Below are positions 33,879 through 43,569 of a DNA stretch of 64,000 nucleotides, piece by piece. The notes below the pieces were generated by a model. The model searched no databases, was not told the DNA's origin, and was given only the letters and a program-made list of their open reading frames with translations. Source of the stretch: G963663615 sp963663615 (GTDB taxonomy: Bacteria; Bacteroidota; Ignavibacteria; Ignavibacteriales; Melioribacteraceae). The DNA is taken from the NCBI GenBank assembly GCA_963663615.1, contig OY760517.1:3968001-4032000 (forward strand), given 5' to 3'. Made by a program: the position numbers and the translations under genes. How positions within the stretch are numbered: the stretch's first letter is position 1; each line of letters opens with the position of its first letter.

Positions 33879-36665
33879 ATGCAGAAAGTATTTCTGATTG
33901 TATTAACTACGTTACTAATTCCATCATTAATTTTTGGGCAATTATCAACATTTAATACTGATGTGGTAAGGAACAATGCTGTATTAACTGATGTAATGAC
34001 AAATGCAACAGGTGATGAGATACATCCAAATCATGAATGGTACTTCGAAAAAATTAAATGTTATACTCAATATGGTGACGACATTTATATTGGTACTGGT
34101 GATTATGGTCATATCTGGAAAATTCCTTCTTATGCAACTGTAAGTAACTCAGATGAAATATACGAGGTGGGGCCGTTGTATCCTGCTAATAATAAAGGTG
34201 CCGATAAATTGTCAGTTACTTCTTTAATAAAGTACGGAAATAAACTTATTGGAACAACAACTAACAAACCAACTTTTTTCTATTCAGAAAATCCGGATAT
34301 AATGAGTCAATATAATCTTGATTTGTATCATGTTGAATTAAAAAGTGCCGGTATTGAAATAATTAATAAACCAACACTTTATACGGATGCTGGAACTGGA
34401 GAAGTTAGAATTTTTTATCCCACATACTCAACTGATAAAAACTATTATGTTTTTTTAATGCTTGATCCAACAAATATTCAGTCTCAGGATGGTTTACAGA
34501 TAGTTAAATTCCCACGAAATGAATCTGACATTCAGTATATACGAACCATTGCTGTCTATGAAAACCAATCTTATCCTTATTTAATTTGTGGTATAACAGG
34601 TGTTGATAAACTGGTTAAAATCGACATTAATAGTCTACTTTCATCTACCGATGATGTAATATATGCTACACCAACAGCTGTATATACAAGTTTTAATGGC
34701 ATAACAGGTTGTACAAAAAATATTGCACAACTGCCGAATAACAGAGTTGCATTATTTCATGGTGTAAAAAATAATATTCGTACGTTTGCTATTATGAATA
34801 CTCATAATGGTCAAATTGAAAATGAGGAAGATGTTTCACAAGTTGCAACTGCTATTCCAGACCGGTACCAATTTGTTTATCCATATTGTACACCACAAAT
34901 CAAAAATGAATATTCAATTTATTGTGCTGAATACAAAGTGGCTGTTACGGATGATATTTGTTTTCTAGACACAGAAATAGAAGATATTACGATCCCGGGA
35001 AACTATATAGGTGGACCACAAATTTCTGAGTTTGGAACTGGTTTTGTTGGTAATATTAAAGGTAGTTTAAGAGAAAAAAAAACCATATATAAAGTAAATA
35101 AAGTATCTAATATTGGTCAAATAATAGAATTATCACCAAACTTAAACGGCGAAAACGGACTTTATGGTGGAGAAACCATTATGGGGTTTGATGTTGATTC
35201 TGACAGAATTTTTGGTGGTGCACATCTTATTAATTACGCCTTTATTAAAAAACAAGCTGATAATAATGGATGGTATTATCAAAATATATTAGAAGACTTC
35301 GACGCTTCTCAAATAGATAGGGCTATAATTGATGATAACAATAATGTTTTTTATGGTATGTATACGGGCCCTACATTTGGTTATAAAAATTATAATTATT
35401 CGACTGATTATGATGAATTGATCGATCAACATCCTACGTATGGAAGTACGCTTGAGACACTGATTGGTGATAAAAACCAAGTTCGTATTTTTGCTATTGC
35501 AGAAGATGATGGATATGTTGTTTTTGGTACAAGATCACAATTTGCAACTTACAATGGCAACTCACATCCAAATCTATTTTTGTATGATAATAATACCGGT
35601 GAACTTTTTAATCTTGGCAAAATAGATGTAAATAATGTAGCAAATATAACAGGATTAGCAATTAAACATCTTCAAAACACGAGTTCAGGAAACAAACTTT
35701 ATATTTATGGAACAACCTTATCAGTAGATATAAAATTTGGAGTTCTTTTTAAGGAAATAGACCTGGACGACTTACCAGACCTTGGCTCCCCTATTCAGCA
35801 TTTTACATATACACATTCTTCTGAATCAAAGTATGGAATAGTAAGCTTGACTATTTATAATGATAGGCTATATGGAGCATTGCGTAAAAATGGAGGACTT
35901 CTTGATTTGGTAAGATTTGATACAAATCTTCCTCCTGGTGTTGCCTACATGACTGACTCTCATTTCATTGATCAAACTAATATTTATAATAGTTGGATTG
36001 ACTGGGTAGAGTTAAGAGGTGGAAATAAAATTTCAAATAAGAACGGTCTTGTTCTACATTTTTATAAACATCCAAAAAATAATGGTGTTTCGACTAATTA
36101 TATTGATCAAATTTATTGGATAAAGGTTTCATCTACAACTGGAGCGATAACGTCGTATAAAAAAAAGATATATGAGTATGAAGCTAATGCTCTATATCCA
36201 AATTTAGATGTTCACGGGTTTGCAAATGAAAAAATTTCTCATATTGCTGTTGATGATTACTATACCGACCAGGTAAGGATATACTTGGGTTATAAAACAG
36301 GTTTTATGAAAAAATTATTCTTTGATCCAAATCAATTGCCTGATGAGATCATGCCTATTGGAACAGATAAAAAAGGTATTGAAGAATTTACAACAAAATT
36401 GCACCAAAACCATCCTAATCCATTCAATCCGGTTACTAATATAAAATTTAGTTTAGCTAATTCTTCTGTCGTAACAGTTAATTTATATAATGTGTTGGGA
36501 GAAAAAGTTGCGGTTCTCGTAAATAATAGTTTTGAAAAAGGTGTACACACAGTTTCTTTTGATGGATCAAAATTAACCTCAGGAATTTATATTTACCAGA
36601 TTTCAGCAGAAGGTATTGATGGTAAAAACTTTATTGATACTAAGAAAATGATACTGCTTAAATAG
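33879..36665 (+). CDS. Large T9SS-sorted secreted protein of unknown function
   Basis: 928 residues from ATG 33879 (AGAGG 5 bases upstream; GTG 33873 overlaps that signal). A signal peptide (MQKVFLIVLTTLLIPSLIFG) is followed by ~800 residues with recurring beta-strand pairs (DDIYIGTGDYGHIWKIP, NKLIGTTTNK, GYVVFGTRSQF, DRLYGALRKNGG), as in a beta-propeller or repeated-blade protein. It ends with the T9SS domain (PNPFNPVTNIKFSL) and an intact K-K-M-I-L-L-K tail. No enzymatic motif was recognised. It should be exported to the surface or medium. It is paralogous with the 32880 gene only in the sorting domain and 3' flank. Confidence 0.8.
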   Translation: MQKVFLIVLTTLLIPSLIFGQLSTFNTDVVRNNAVLTDVMTNATGDEIHPNHEWYFEKIKCYTQYGDDIYIGTGDYGHIWKIPSYATVSNSDEIYEVGPLYPANNKGADKLSVTSLIKYGNKLIGTTTNKPTFFYSENPDIMSQYNLDLYHVELKSAGIEIINKPTLYTDAGTGEVRIFYPTYSTDKNYYVFLMLDPTNIQSQDGLQIVKFPRNESDIQYIRTIAVYENQSYPYLICGITGVDKLVKIDINSLLSSTDDVIYATPTAVYTSFNGITGCTKNIAQLPNNRVALFHGVKNNIRTFAIMNTHNGQIENEEDVSQVATAIPDRYQFVYPYCTPQIKNEYSIYCAEYKVAVTDDICFLDTEIEDITIPGNYIGGPQISEFGTGFVGNIKGSLREKKTIYKVNKVSNIGQIIELSPNLNGENGLYGGETIMGFDVDSDRIFGGAHLINYAFIKKQADNNGWYYQNILEDFDASQIDRAIIDDNNNVFYGMYTGPTFGYKNYNYSTDYDELIDQHPTYGSTLETLIGDKNQVRIFAIAEDDGYVVFGTRSQFATYNGNSHPNLFLYDNNTGELFNLGKIDVNNVANITGLAIKHLQNTSSGNKLYIYGTTLSVDIKFGVLFKEIDLDDLPDLGSPIQHFTYTHSSESKYGIVSLTIYNDRLYGALRKNGGLLDLVRFDTNLPPGVAYMTDSHFIDQTNIYNSWIDWVELRGGNKISNKNGLVLHFYKHPKNNGVSTNYIDQIYWIKVSSTTGAITSYKKKIYEYEANALYPNLDVHGFANEKISHIAVDDYYTDQVRIYLGYKTGFMKKLFFDPNQLPDEIMPIGTDKKGIEEFTTKLHQNHPNPFNPVTNIKFSLANSSVVTVNLYNVLGEKVAVLVNNSFEKGVHTVSFDGSKLTSGIYIYQISAEGIDGKNFIDTKKMILLK

Positions 36666-36688
36666 TTTTTAGAATTTGTGAGAATTTT

Positions 36689-36723
36689 AACCTCTGGAGA
36701 TATTGATTCTTCAGGGGTTTTTT
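36689..36723 (+). terminator. Rho-independent terminator after the large T9SS gene
   Basis: AACCTCTG (36689-36696) pairs with CAGGGGTT (36712-36719), with one G-T wobble and a 15-base loop, then T6. It is inside repeat copy B. Confidence 0.8.
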
Positions 36724-36745
36724 GTTGTATTAATCTATAATTGAT
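36690..36745 (+). repeat. 56-bp direct repeat, copy B
   Basis: Nearly identical to 33557-33612. It comprises the terminator and ~20 bases beyond it, ending CTATAATTGAT in both copies. Confidence 0.85.
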
Positions 36746-36818
36746 TGATAATAGTTTAGTAAAATGGTTAATTTAAATCTGTAATGACATCTGTTAATTA
36801 AACTGATTGGGATACAAT

Positions 36819-38108
36819 TTGAAAAGCAAGGATAAAGTAAGCATTATAACTTTGGGATGCTCGAAAAACACGGTTGATAGTGAAAGATTAAAACGCCAAT
36901 TGGCATTAAATGATTTTGAACAGATAGACGACCCCAACCAGGCTGATACGGTTGTAATAAATACATGCGGATTTATTGAAGCTGCAAAAGAGGAATCGGT
37001 TAATACAATTCTTGAAGCGGTTGAAATGAAAAAGCGTGGTTTACTTAAAAAAGTTGTAGTAGCCGGTTGCCTGTCCGAAAGATACCTTGATGATCTTAAA
37101 AAGGAAATTCCTGAAGTTGACAGCTATTTTGGTACGGAAGCTTACGAGGGTATTATTACCGATCTTGGTGGGGAGTACAAATATGAACTTTTGGGTGAAC
37201 GCGAATTACTTACTCCAAAACATTACGCTTATCTTAAAATATCGGAAGGATGCGATAATCCTTGTTCGTTTTGTGCGATACCTTTAATGCGAGGTAAACA
37301 CGTTTCAAAAGATATTGATTCGCTTGTAAGAGAAACTGAAATGCTTGCTGATAAAGGTGTAAAGGAGTTGTTGATTATCGGGCAGGATACTTCGGATTAT
37401 GGAAAGGATATTTACGGTAAACGAAATATTGCCGAACTGTTAAACAAACTTTCCGAAGTTAAAGGAATTGAATGGATTAAAATGTTGTACGCTTATCCAT
37501 CTCATTTCCCTGATGATCTAATTTCAACAATAAATGATAACCCGGTTATCTGCAATTATATCGATTTGCCATTGCAGCATATTTCCGATAATGTTCTCAA
37601 ATCAATGAGGCGTGGAATTACCGAACGCAGAACTCGTGAGCTTGTTGAAAAAATGAAATCGGGTATTAACAATTTAACCTTACGCACAACATTTATTACT
37701 GGCTACCCAGCAGAAGGGGACAAGGAACATAAAGAGCTATTACAATTTATTAAAGATTATGAATTCGACAGAGTAGGTGTTTTTACATATTCACCTGAAG
37801 ATAATACCTCTGCTTTTATTTTGGAAGACCCGGTTTCCGATGAAATTAAACTTGAACGCCAATCCGAAATTATGGAGATTCAAAAAGATATTTCTTTTGC
37901 AAAAAACAATTCGTTTATTGGTAGCAAATTAAAAGTTATAGTTGATGATATAGCGGATGATTTTTACGTAGCACGTTCGGCAAGGGATGTACCGGAGGTT
38001 GATGGTGAAGTTCTTATCCATGCTGAAAACAATTTACTTAAAATTGGAAATTTTTATGAAGTGGAAATAATCGATAATAATGATTACGACCTTTTCGCCA
38101 AAGTTTGA
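36819..38108 (+). CDS. rimO: Ribosomal protein uS12 methylthiotransferase RimO
   Basis: About 429 residues from TTG 36819 (GGGA 6 bases upstream; TTG 36807 would add four residues). The N-terminal UPF0004 domain has IITLGCSKNTVDSE, and cysteines at INTCGF and VVAGCLSERY bind the auxiliary cluster. The radical-SAM CxxxCxxC is in GCDNPCSFCAIP. A C-terminal TRAM domain follows. The LGCSKNTVDSE start separates RimO from MiaB. It adds a methylthio group to the conserved Asp of ribosomal protein uS12. It is first in a long co-directional run that continues to mlaD. Confidence 0.95.
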   Translation: MKSKDKVSIITLGCSKNTVDSERLKRQLALNDFEQIDDPNQADTVVINTCGFIEAAKEESVNTILEAVEMKKRGLLKKVVVAGCLSERYLDDLKKEIPEVDSYFGTEAYEGIITDLGGEYKYELLGERELLTPKHYAYLKISEGCDNPCSFCAIPLMRGKHVSKDIDSLVRETEMLADKGVKELLIIGQDTSDYGKDIYGKRNIAELLNKLSEVKGIEWIKMLYAYPSHFPDDLISTINDNPVICNYIDLPLQHISDNVLKSMRRGITERRTRELVEKMKSGINNLTLRTTFITGYPAEGDKEHKELLQFIKDYEFDRVGVFTYSPEDNTSAFILEDPVSDEIKLERQSEIMEIQKDISFAKNNSFIGSKLKVIVDDIADDFYVARSARDVPEVDGEVLIHAENNLLKIGNFYEVEIIDNNDYDLFAKV

Positions 38109-38128
38109 TATTTATCTGAGGTATAATA

Positions 38129-39403
38129 ATGAGAAAGATAACAATCTTTATTCTTTTGGTAGTAAGTCTTGTTTCAGCACAGGTTGAACACTCCGGTGGA
38201 AAAAATCCGTACAGCACTACTCCAAGGTTTTATCTCGATATTGCTGGCTATCCAACCAATTTACCAGGTAAAACACGCATTGATATCTTTCTTAAAATGC
38301 CATATACCAGTGTTCAGTTTATAAAAGATAACGATAAATACATTGGTGGTTATAGTGTTAGTCTTACCTTTTATGATGAAGATGGTGAAAAAATACTTTT
38401 TGAAAGTATGTGGAATGAACAAATAGTAGTTAATTCCTTTAATGCTACAAACTCGGGGAAAAGTTTTAATATAAGTTACAAATCATCAAATCTTAAACCG
38501 GGTGATTACAAGATTAAATGTATAGTAGAAGACAAGGATAGCAAGAAAAACTATGCTTATGTTGGTGAACTTAATATAAAAAACCTTGATCTGCCAATTG
38601 CCATAAGTGATGTAATTTTTATTGAAAAGGTAGTTAATGATGAGTCCGGGCAGAGGATAATTCCAAGTGTAAATAACATATTTACAAATGTTGACACGGA
38701 AATAGGCTTCTTTTACGAAATACATGCGGATACAAGCAAGAAGGTAATTGCCCGTTATACTGTTCTAAATGCAGAAGAAGAGGAAGAATTTACTCAGGAT
38801 ATTGAATACAATATTAACAAGGGCAGAAATAGTGTTAAGTACTCTTTCAGGTTCGATAAAATTTCACTTGGTCAGTATAAACTAAAAGTTTTATTGATTA
38901 ATGAAGATGATGACGAAATAATTGGTACCAGCAAGTTTTTCAGAAATAAACTTTTTGGCTTTCCGATAACAATAACTGATATTGATGAAGCTGTTGACCA
39001 GATGATGTATATAGCCAGCAATGATGAAATTGGCTATATAAAAGAAACAGAAGACCCCGATACAACTCTTGAACGTTACATTGAATACTGGAAGCAAAAA
39101 GACCCTTCACCTAACACTATTGAAAATGAAGTGCTTATAGAGTATTACAGACGAGTTGCATACGCCAATGAGAATTTTAAGAGTTATTACCCGGGCTGGA
39201 AAACTGATATGGGTATGATCTATATAACGCTTGGTGCCCCGGATAATGTTGATCGCCATCCTATGGATTATAATTCAAAACCTTACGAGTTGTGGGATTA
39301 TTATGAAATAAACCGTAGATTTGTTTTTGTTGATCAAACAGGTTTTGGTGATTACAGATTACTTAACCCGGTTTATGGAGACTGGTACAGATACAGGAAT
39401 TAG
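38129..39403 (+). CDS. GWxTD-domain exported protein
   Basis: The 424-residue protein has a signal peptide (ITIFILLVVSLVSA). Two beta-rich segments come before the C-terminal GWxTD domain, recognisable by YYPGWKTDMGMIYITLG, APDNVDRHP and a final RRFVFVDQTGFGDYRL. The family is found in Chlorobi/Ignavibacteria, Acidobacteria and others, and its function is unknown. A clear GAGG lies 8 bases before ATG. The PfkB-family kinase gene begins 5 bases downstream, so it belongs to the same operon. Confidence 0.9.
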   Translation: MRKITIFILLVVSLVSAQVEHSGGKNPYSTTPRFYLDIAGYPTNLPGKTRIDIFLKMPYTSVQFIKDNDKYIGGYSVSLTFYDEDGEKILFESMWNEQIVVNSFNATNSGKSFNISYKSSNLKPGDYKIKCIVEDKDSKKNYAYVGELNIKNLDLPIAISDVIFIEKVVNDESGQRIIPSVNNIFTNVDTEIGFFYEIHADTSKKVIARYTVLNAEEEEEFTQDIEYNINKGRNSVKYSFRFDKISLGQYKLKVLLINEDDDEIIGTSKFFRNKLFGFPITITDIDEAVDQMMYIASNDEIGYIKETEDPDTTLERYIEYWKQKDPSPNTIENEVLIEYYRRVAYANENFKSYYPGWKTDMGMIYITLGAPDNVDRHPMDYNSKPYELWDYYEINRRFVFVDQTGFGDYRLLNPVYGDWYRYRN

Positions 39404-39408
39404 GAACT

Positions 39409-40377
39409 ATGGTTTTAACAGTTACACTTAATCCGCTTTTGGAAAGAAGATTATATTTCAGTGAATTAACTTCCGGACAGGTTAACAGAAGCCACCGTGA
39501 AGAATTAAAAATTGGTGGTAAGGGAATTAACGTTTCAAGACAGCTTTCAAATCTTGGAATTAAAAATCAGGCAATTACTTTTCTGGGCGGTGAAAACGGA
39601 AAGCATATCAGGAGAATTGCAAAAGAGGAACAACTCGATTTACTCGCTGTTAATATTAAGGAAAATACCCGGTGGGGTTGTCTTGCTATTAAGGATGATT
39701 TTAAACTCGAAAATACTTTTTTCTCTCCTTCAAATAATATTACCGAAAAAGAAGCTGATGAATTTTTAACACGTATTGGTAAGGTAGTACAAAATAGCAG
39801 CATAGTTTCGCTTAACGGATCTTCACCCGGTGGTGCTGCTGATAAAATATTCCCCGAGATTATTAAACTTGCCAAAAAATATGACAAGTTTGTTGTGCTC
39901 GATACTTATGGTAAACATCTGAAAGAGTGTATTACAGAGGCTCCTGAATTGTTACGTATTAACAAAGATGAAGTAGAACATTCCTTAAATATAAAACTTG
40001 ATAGCGACAAGGCATACAAGGAAGCTCTTGACTATTTTTATTCAAAGGGTGTAAAGATTTCCTACATATCCAACGGTGCAGAAAATACTTGGGCTTCAAA
40101 ATTTAACTTCCATTACAAAATTGTTAATCCCAAAGTAACCGAAATTGATGGTACCGGTAGTGGTGATGCTTTTCTTTCCGGTGTAATTTACGGTTTGGAA
40201 AAAGCTTTAATATTTGATGAATTTTCTGTGCTTGGTGCAAAACTTGGTGCAATAAATGCTTCAGATCACGAAGTGTGTAATGTATCATTTTCTGCTCTGG
40301 AAAGTTTTACCGATAATCCGTTAATTGAGAGTGTCGGTAAAAAAATGAAAATTCTTGATGATTCGCCAACTATCTAA
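39409..40377 (+). CDS. PfkB-family hexose kinase (1-phosphofructokinase/tagatose-6-P kinase-like)
   Basis: The 322-residue ribokinase-fold protein starts VLTVTLNPLLERRLYF, typical of FruK/LacC. It has GGKGINVSRQLSNLG (substrate side) and GTGSGDAFLSG, in which the Asp of GSGD is the catalytic base and the glycines form the anion hole. It phosphorylates a sugar phosphate with ATP. The canonical N-terminal TLNPA-x-D is changed to TLNPLLE, so the exact substrate is uncertain. There is no fruB/PTS gene nearby. Its 3' end overlaps the next gene by 20 bases. Confidence 0.88.
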   Translation: MVLTVTLNPLLERRLYFSELTSGQVNRSHREELKIGGKGINVSRQLSNLGIKNQAITFLGGENGKHIRRIAKEEQLDLLAVNIKENTRWGCLAIKDDFKLENTFFSPSNNITEKEADEFLTRIGKVVQNSSIVSLNGSSPGGAADKIFPEIIKLAKKYDKFVVLDTYGKHLKECITEAPELLRINKDEVEHSLNIKLDSDKAYKEALDYFYSKGVKISYISNGAENTWASKFNFHYKIVNPKVTEIDGTGSGDAFLSGVIYGLEKALIFDEFSVLGAKLGAINASDHEVCNVSFSALESFTDNPLIESVGKKMKILDDSPTI

Positions 40378-42118
40378 AATAATATTCCTTTTCCTTTTAG
40401 CATTTTCGCTGCAATACGCACAGGAAATAAAATCGATAGATATAAATTTCGATAATCAGGAAGTTCTTAAATTGCTTAACCGGGAGGATTATAATCTTTC
40501 CGGTAACCTCGATTTTAAATTGGCATCAAAAGATACAATTGTAGAAAGAGTTTTTACCTACCTTAGAGATAATGGCTACTTTAATTGTAAACTTGATAGC
40601 TTTGCTGTTACTTACAGTAAGGACTCAGTGAATGTTGAGCTTGCTGTTAAGATAGATGAGGGAAGTCGATATCATGTTAATAACATTTTTCTTGAAGCAG
40701 ATACAAACAGGAGTGTAATACTTTCCGAATTGAATGAGCAGTTAAAGGGCTATCCATATTCCAAAAAATATTTTGAGCAAACTGTAAACGAAATTATTTC
40801 GGAGTATGAAGATGACGGTTTTCCTTTTACAAGTGTAAGTGTTTTGTCTGTTGAGTTATTTGAAAGAAATGATTCCGCTCTGGTAAATATTAACGCAAAA
40901 TTTGAACGTGGTAAAAAAGCTACAATTGATTTTGTTCGAGTTGATGGTAATTCAAAAACCAAAGACTACGTTATTGTAAGGGAAATGCGTATAGCCGATG
41001 ATGAAATTTATTCCGAGGAATTACTTGATGATTATATTGGTAATCTAAACAAATTAAAATTTTTTGAGATAGTTACTATTCCCGGATACTATATAAATAA
41101 TGAGAATAAAGGTGTGCTTTCGGTAAATGTTAAAGAAGCCAACACTAACAGTTTTGATGGGATTGTTGGGTATGTGCCTCCCGGTGATAATGAGGAGGAT
41201 GGATATTTTACAGGTTTTGTTAATATTGGTTTACGTAACCTCTTTGGTACGGGGCGTTCCTTTTTAGTTAAGTGGACAAGAGAAGAAAGACTTTCTCAGG
41301 AGCTGGAACTAAAATATCTCGAACCCTGGATATTTGGTTATCCAATAAATATTAGTGGTAGCCTGTTCCAGCGTAAACAGGATTCAACTTATGTAAAACG
41401 TACTCTTGATCTTAATATTGAGTATTTGGCTACAAGATCTTTTAGTGCAGCATTTATTCTTGAGTCGGAAACTGTAATACCATCAGGTGATGATTCAACC
41501 ACTTTTACAGTATATAATTCCGATAAGCTCTCCACCGGATTTGGTTTTACTTACGATAATACGGATGATTTTTACAATCCCCGTAAAGGTGTAATATTTA
41601 ATAGTACGTACAAGTTTACAACCAAATCAATTAACGGACCCAAACAGTTTATTAGTGATGACACGCAAACAGAACAAAATTTTCAGATGATAGAACTGGA
41701 TTTTGAAATATTCTATAGTATATTCCAAAACCACATAGCTGCCTTTGGTGTACATGGAAGGGAAATTAAGGGAAATACTTTTGAACAGAGTGATCTTTAT
41801 TATCTTGGTGGAACCAATACTTTAAGGGGATATAAGGAACGCCAGTTTAATGGTAATCGTATTATGTGGACAAATCTTGAGTACAGACTTGCACTTTCCC
41901 GAAAATCCTATACGTTTCTGTTTTTTGATAGCGGCTACTATTTACGTAATGCTGATGAAGCAAATAACATAGAGGAAATATCCAATTTCAAAACAGGTTT
42001 TGGTGGTGGTATTAATATTGAAACCGGACTTGGTGTACTTGGTATTAGTTACGCACTTGGTGAGGGTGATTCTTTTAGTCAGGGTAAAATACATTTTGGA
42101 TTGATTAACGAGTTTTAA
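40358..42118 (+). CDS. BamA/TamA-family (Omp85) outer-membrane protein
   Basis: 586 residues from ATG 40358 (a TTG immediately before also fits). A signal peptide is followed by POTRA-like modules (about 25-240: DNGYFNCKLDSF, DDGFPFTSVSV, IDFVRVDGNSKTKDYVIVREM). The C-terminal 16-strand barrel has the family's loop-6 motif in GGTNTLRGYKERQF and ends in Phe (LINEF). Omp85 proteins insert or transport proteins or lipids at the outer membrane. The main BamA normally has five POTRAs and ~750+ residues, so this shorter copy is more likely a TamA-like or other paralogue. UbiA starts on the base after its stop. Confidence 0.9.
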   Translation: MIRQLSKIIFLFLLAFSLQYAQEIKSIDINFDNQEVLKLLNREDYNLSGNLDFKLASKDTIVERVFTYLRDNGYFNCKLDSFAVTYSKDSVNVELAVKIDEGSRYHVNNIFLEADTNRSVILSELNEQLKGYPYSKKYFEQTVNEIISEYEDDGFPFTSVSVLSVELFERNDSALVNINAKFERGKKATIDFVRVDGNSKTKDYVIVREMRIADDEIYSEELLDDYIGNLNKLKFFEIVTIPGYYINNENKGVLSVNVKEANTNSFDGIVGYVPPGDNEEDGYFTGFVNIGLRNLFGTGRSFLVKWTREERLSQELELKYLEPWIFGYPINISGSLFQRKQDSTYVKRTLDLNIEYLATRSFSAAFILESETVIPSGDDSTTFTVYNSDKLSTGFGFTYDNTDDFYNPRKGVIFNSTYKFTTKSINGPKQFISDDTQTEQNFQMIELDFEIFYSIFQNHIAAFGVHGREIKGNTFEQSDLYYLGGTNTLRGYKERQFNGNRIMWTNLEYRLALSRKSYTFLFFDSGYYLRNADEANNIEEISNFKTGFGGGINIETGLGVLGISYALGEGDSFSQGKIHFGLINEF

Positions 42119-42955
42119 ATGCAACAATTAAAAGCAATAATACAAATGTCGCGTCCGTTAAATTGTTTAATAACATTTTTATCTGTTATTGCTGCAGGTT
42201 ATCTGGCATCCGGTTTTATAAACAACATTTATATTTTTATAGCAGGTGCATCAGGGTTTTTAACGGCAGCAGCCGGTAACATTATAAATGATGTTTTCGA
42301 TGTGGAAATAGATCGAATTAACAAACCACACCGCCCAATGCCTTCGGGTAAAATTAACAAGTTTCTGGTACTTAATATTTACATGTTTATAAATCTTGTT
42401 GCATTAATACTTGCTGCAATTATTAATATAAATACAATGATGATTGTAGTTGTTACTGTGTTTGTTATGTACTTTTATTCCTTCCTGTTTAAAAAAATTG
42501 TTCTGTTTGGAAATTTTGTAATAGCTGTTTTAACCGGACTTGCATTTATATTTGGTGGTTTTGCTGTTGGTAATTACGAGCCTGCTATTATTCCGGCACT
42601 CTTTGCTTTCCAGATAAATTTTATTCGCGAAATTGTTAAGGATATTGAGGATGTTAAGGGGGATTTTGCAAACCAGGTATATACTTTCTCTGTAAAGGCA
42701 GGTTTCAGAAATACTCTTCTATTGATTTATGTTCTGGTAATAATATTAATAGCTGGTACCAGCATTCCGTATCTTCTCGGTATTTATAATATTGAGTATT
42801 ATATACTGGTTATGATAACCGTCAATGTATTGCTTGTATATTTTCTTAAGTTAATTACAACCCGCAGGGATAGAGCATCATATAAAAAGGCAGGTAATGT
42901 ATTAAAGATTGCAATGTTGTTTGGATTGTTTTCAATTATTGTTGGGGTTATGTGA
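42119..42955 (+). CDS. UbiA-family prenyltransferase (DGGGP-synthase-like)
   Basis: The 278-residue integral membrane protein has about eight to nine hydrophobic helices. The two Asp-rich motifs of the family are present: NDVFDVEID and DIEDVKGD, which bind Mg and prenyl diphosphate. MSRPLNCLITF at the start and HRPMPSG resemble the (S)-2,3-di-O-geranylgeranylglyceryl phosphate synthase branch common in this bacterial superphylum. Menaquinone (MenA) or chlorophyll/heme-type branches are alternatives. The acceptor is not proven. It is tightly packed between the Omp85 gene and rnhB (4-base overlap). Confidence 0.85.
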   Translation: MQQLKAIIQMSRPLNCLITFLSVIAAGYLASGFINNIYIFIAGASGFLTAAAGNIINDVFDVEIDRINKPHRPMPSGKINKFLVLNIYMFINLVALILAAIININTMMIVVVTVFVMYFYSFLFKKIVLFGNFVIAVLTGLAFIFGGFAVGNYEPAIIPALFAFQINFIREIVKDIEDVKGDFANQVYTFSVKAGFRNTLLLIYVLVIILIAGTSIPYLLGIYNIEYYILVMITVNVLLVYFLKLITTRRDRASYKKAGNVLKIAMLFGLFSIIVGVM

Positions 42956-43569
42956 AAAATTTTGATCTTGGGTTTTGTAATGAAAATGTAAAAGTAATTG
43001 CAGGAATTGATGAAGCCGGCAGAGGTCCGCTTTCAGGTCCGGTGGTTGCTGCGGCAGTTGTATTTAAGAATGATGTTGTAATAGATGGAATTAATGATTC
43101 GAAAAAGCTGAATGAAGCAAAAAGAGAAAAACTTTACCCCGAGATAATTAATAATTGTGAATCTTTTGGTGTAGGTATTGTTGATAATAATGAGATAGAC
43201 AGAATAAATATTTTTCAGGCAACTATGCTTGCTATGAAGCAGGCTGTTCTTAAACTTGAGTGTAAACCGGACTTACTTTTAATTGATGGAAATAAAACAT
43301 TCGTTAGTAACATTACGTCAAAAGCAATAGTTAAGGGAGATGCAAAGTCGTTTTCAATTGCAGCTGCTTCAATAATTGCAAAGGTTACCCGTGATCGTAT
43401 GATGCTTGAAGCTGCCGAAAAATATCCCGAGTACTTGTGGCAAAAAAATAAAGGTTATGCAACCAAGGAGCATATTGCTCTTATCAGGAAACATGGACCA
43501 ACACCTTTACACAGAATATCATTTTTGTCAAGAATATTGGATGAATCGCAACAACAGGGTTTGTTTTAA
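42952..43569 (+). CDS. rnhB: Ribonuclease HII
   Basis: The 205-residue protein has the RNase HII motif GIDEAGRGPLSGPVVAAAV, whose Asp-Glu pair belongs to the DEDD metal site. It continues with DSKKLNEAKRE, LLIDG and IIAKVTRDRMM. It removes RNA, including single ribonucleotides, from DNA. The start is GTG overlapping the ubiA stop. The end overlaps the yraN start by one base (TAATG). The rnhB-yraN pairing is a common bacterial arrangement. Confidence 0.97.
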   Translation: MKNFDLGFCNENVKVIAGIDEAGRGPLSGPVVAAAVVFKNDVVIDGINDSKKLNEAKREKLYPEIINNCESFGVGIVDNNEIDRINIFQATMLAMKQAVLKLECKPDLLLIDGNKTFVSNITSKAIVKGDAKSFSIAAASIIAKVTRDRMMLEAAEKYPEYLWQKNKGYATKEHIALIRKHGPTPLHRISFLSRILDESQQQGLF

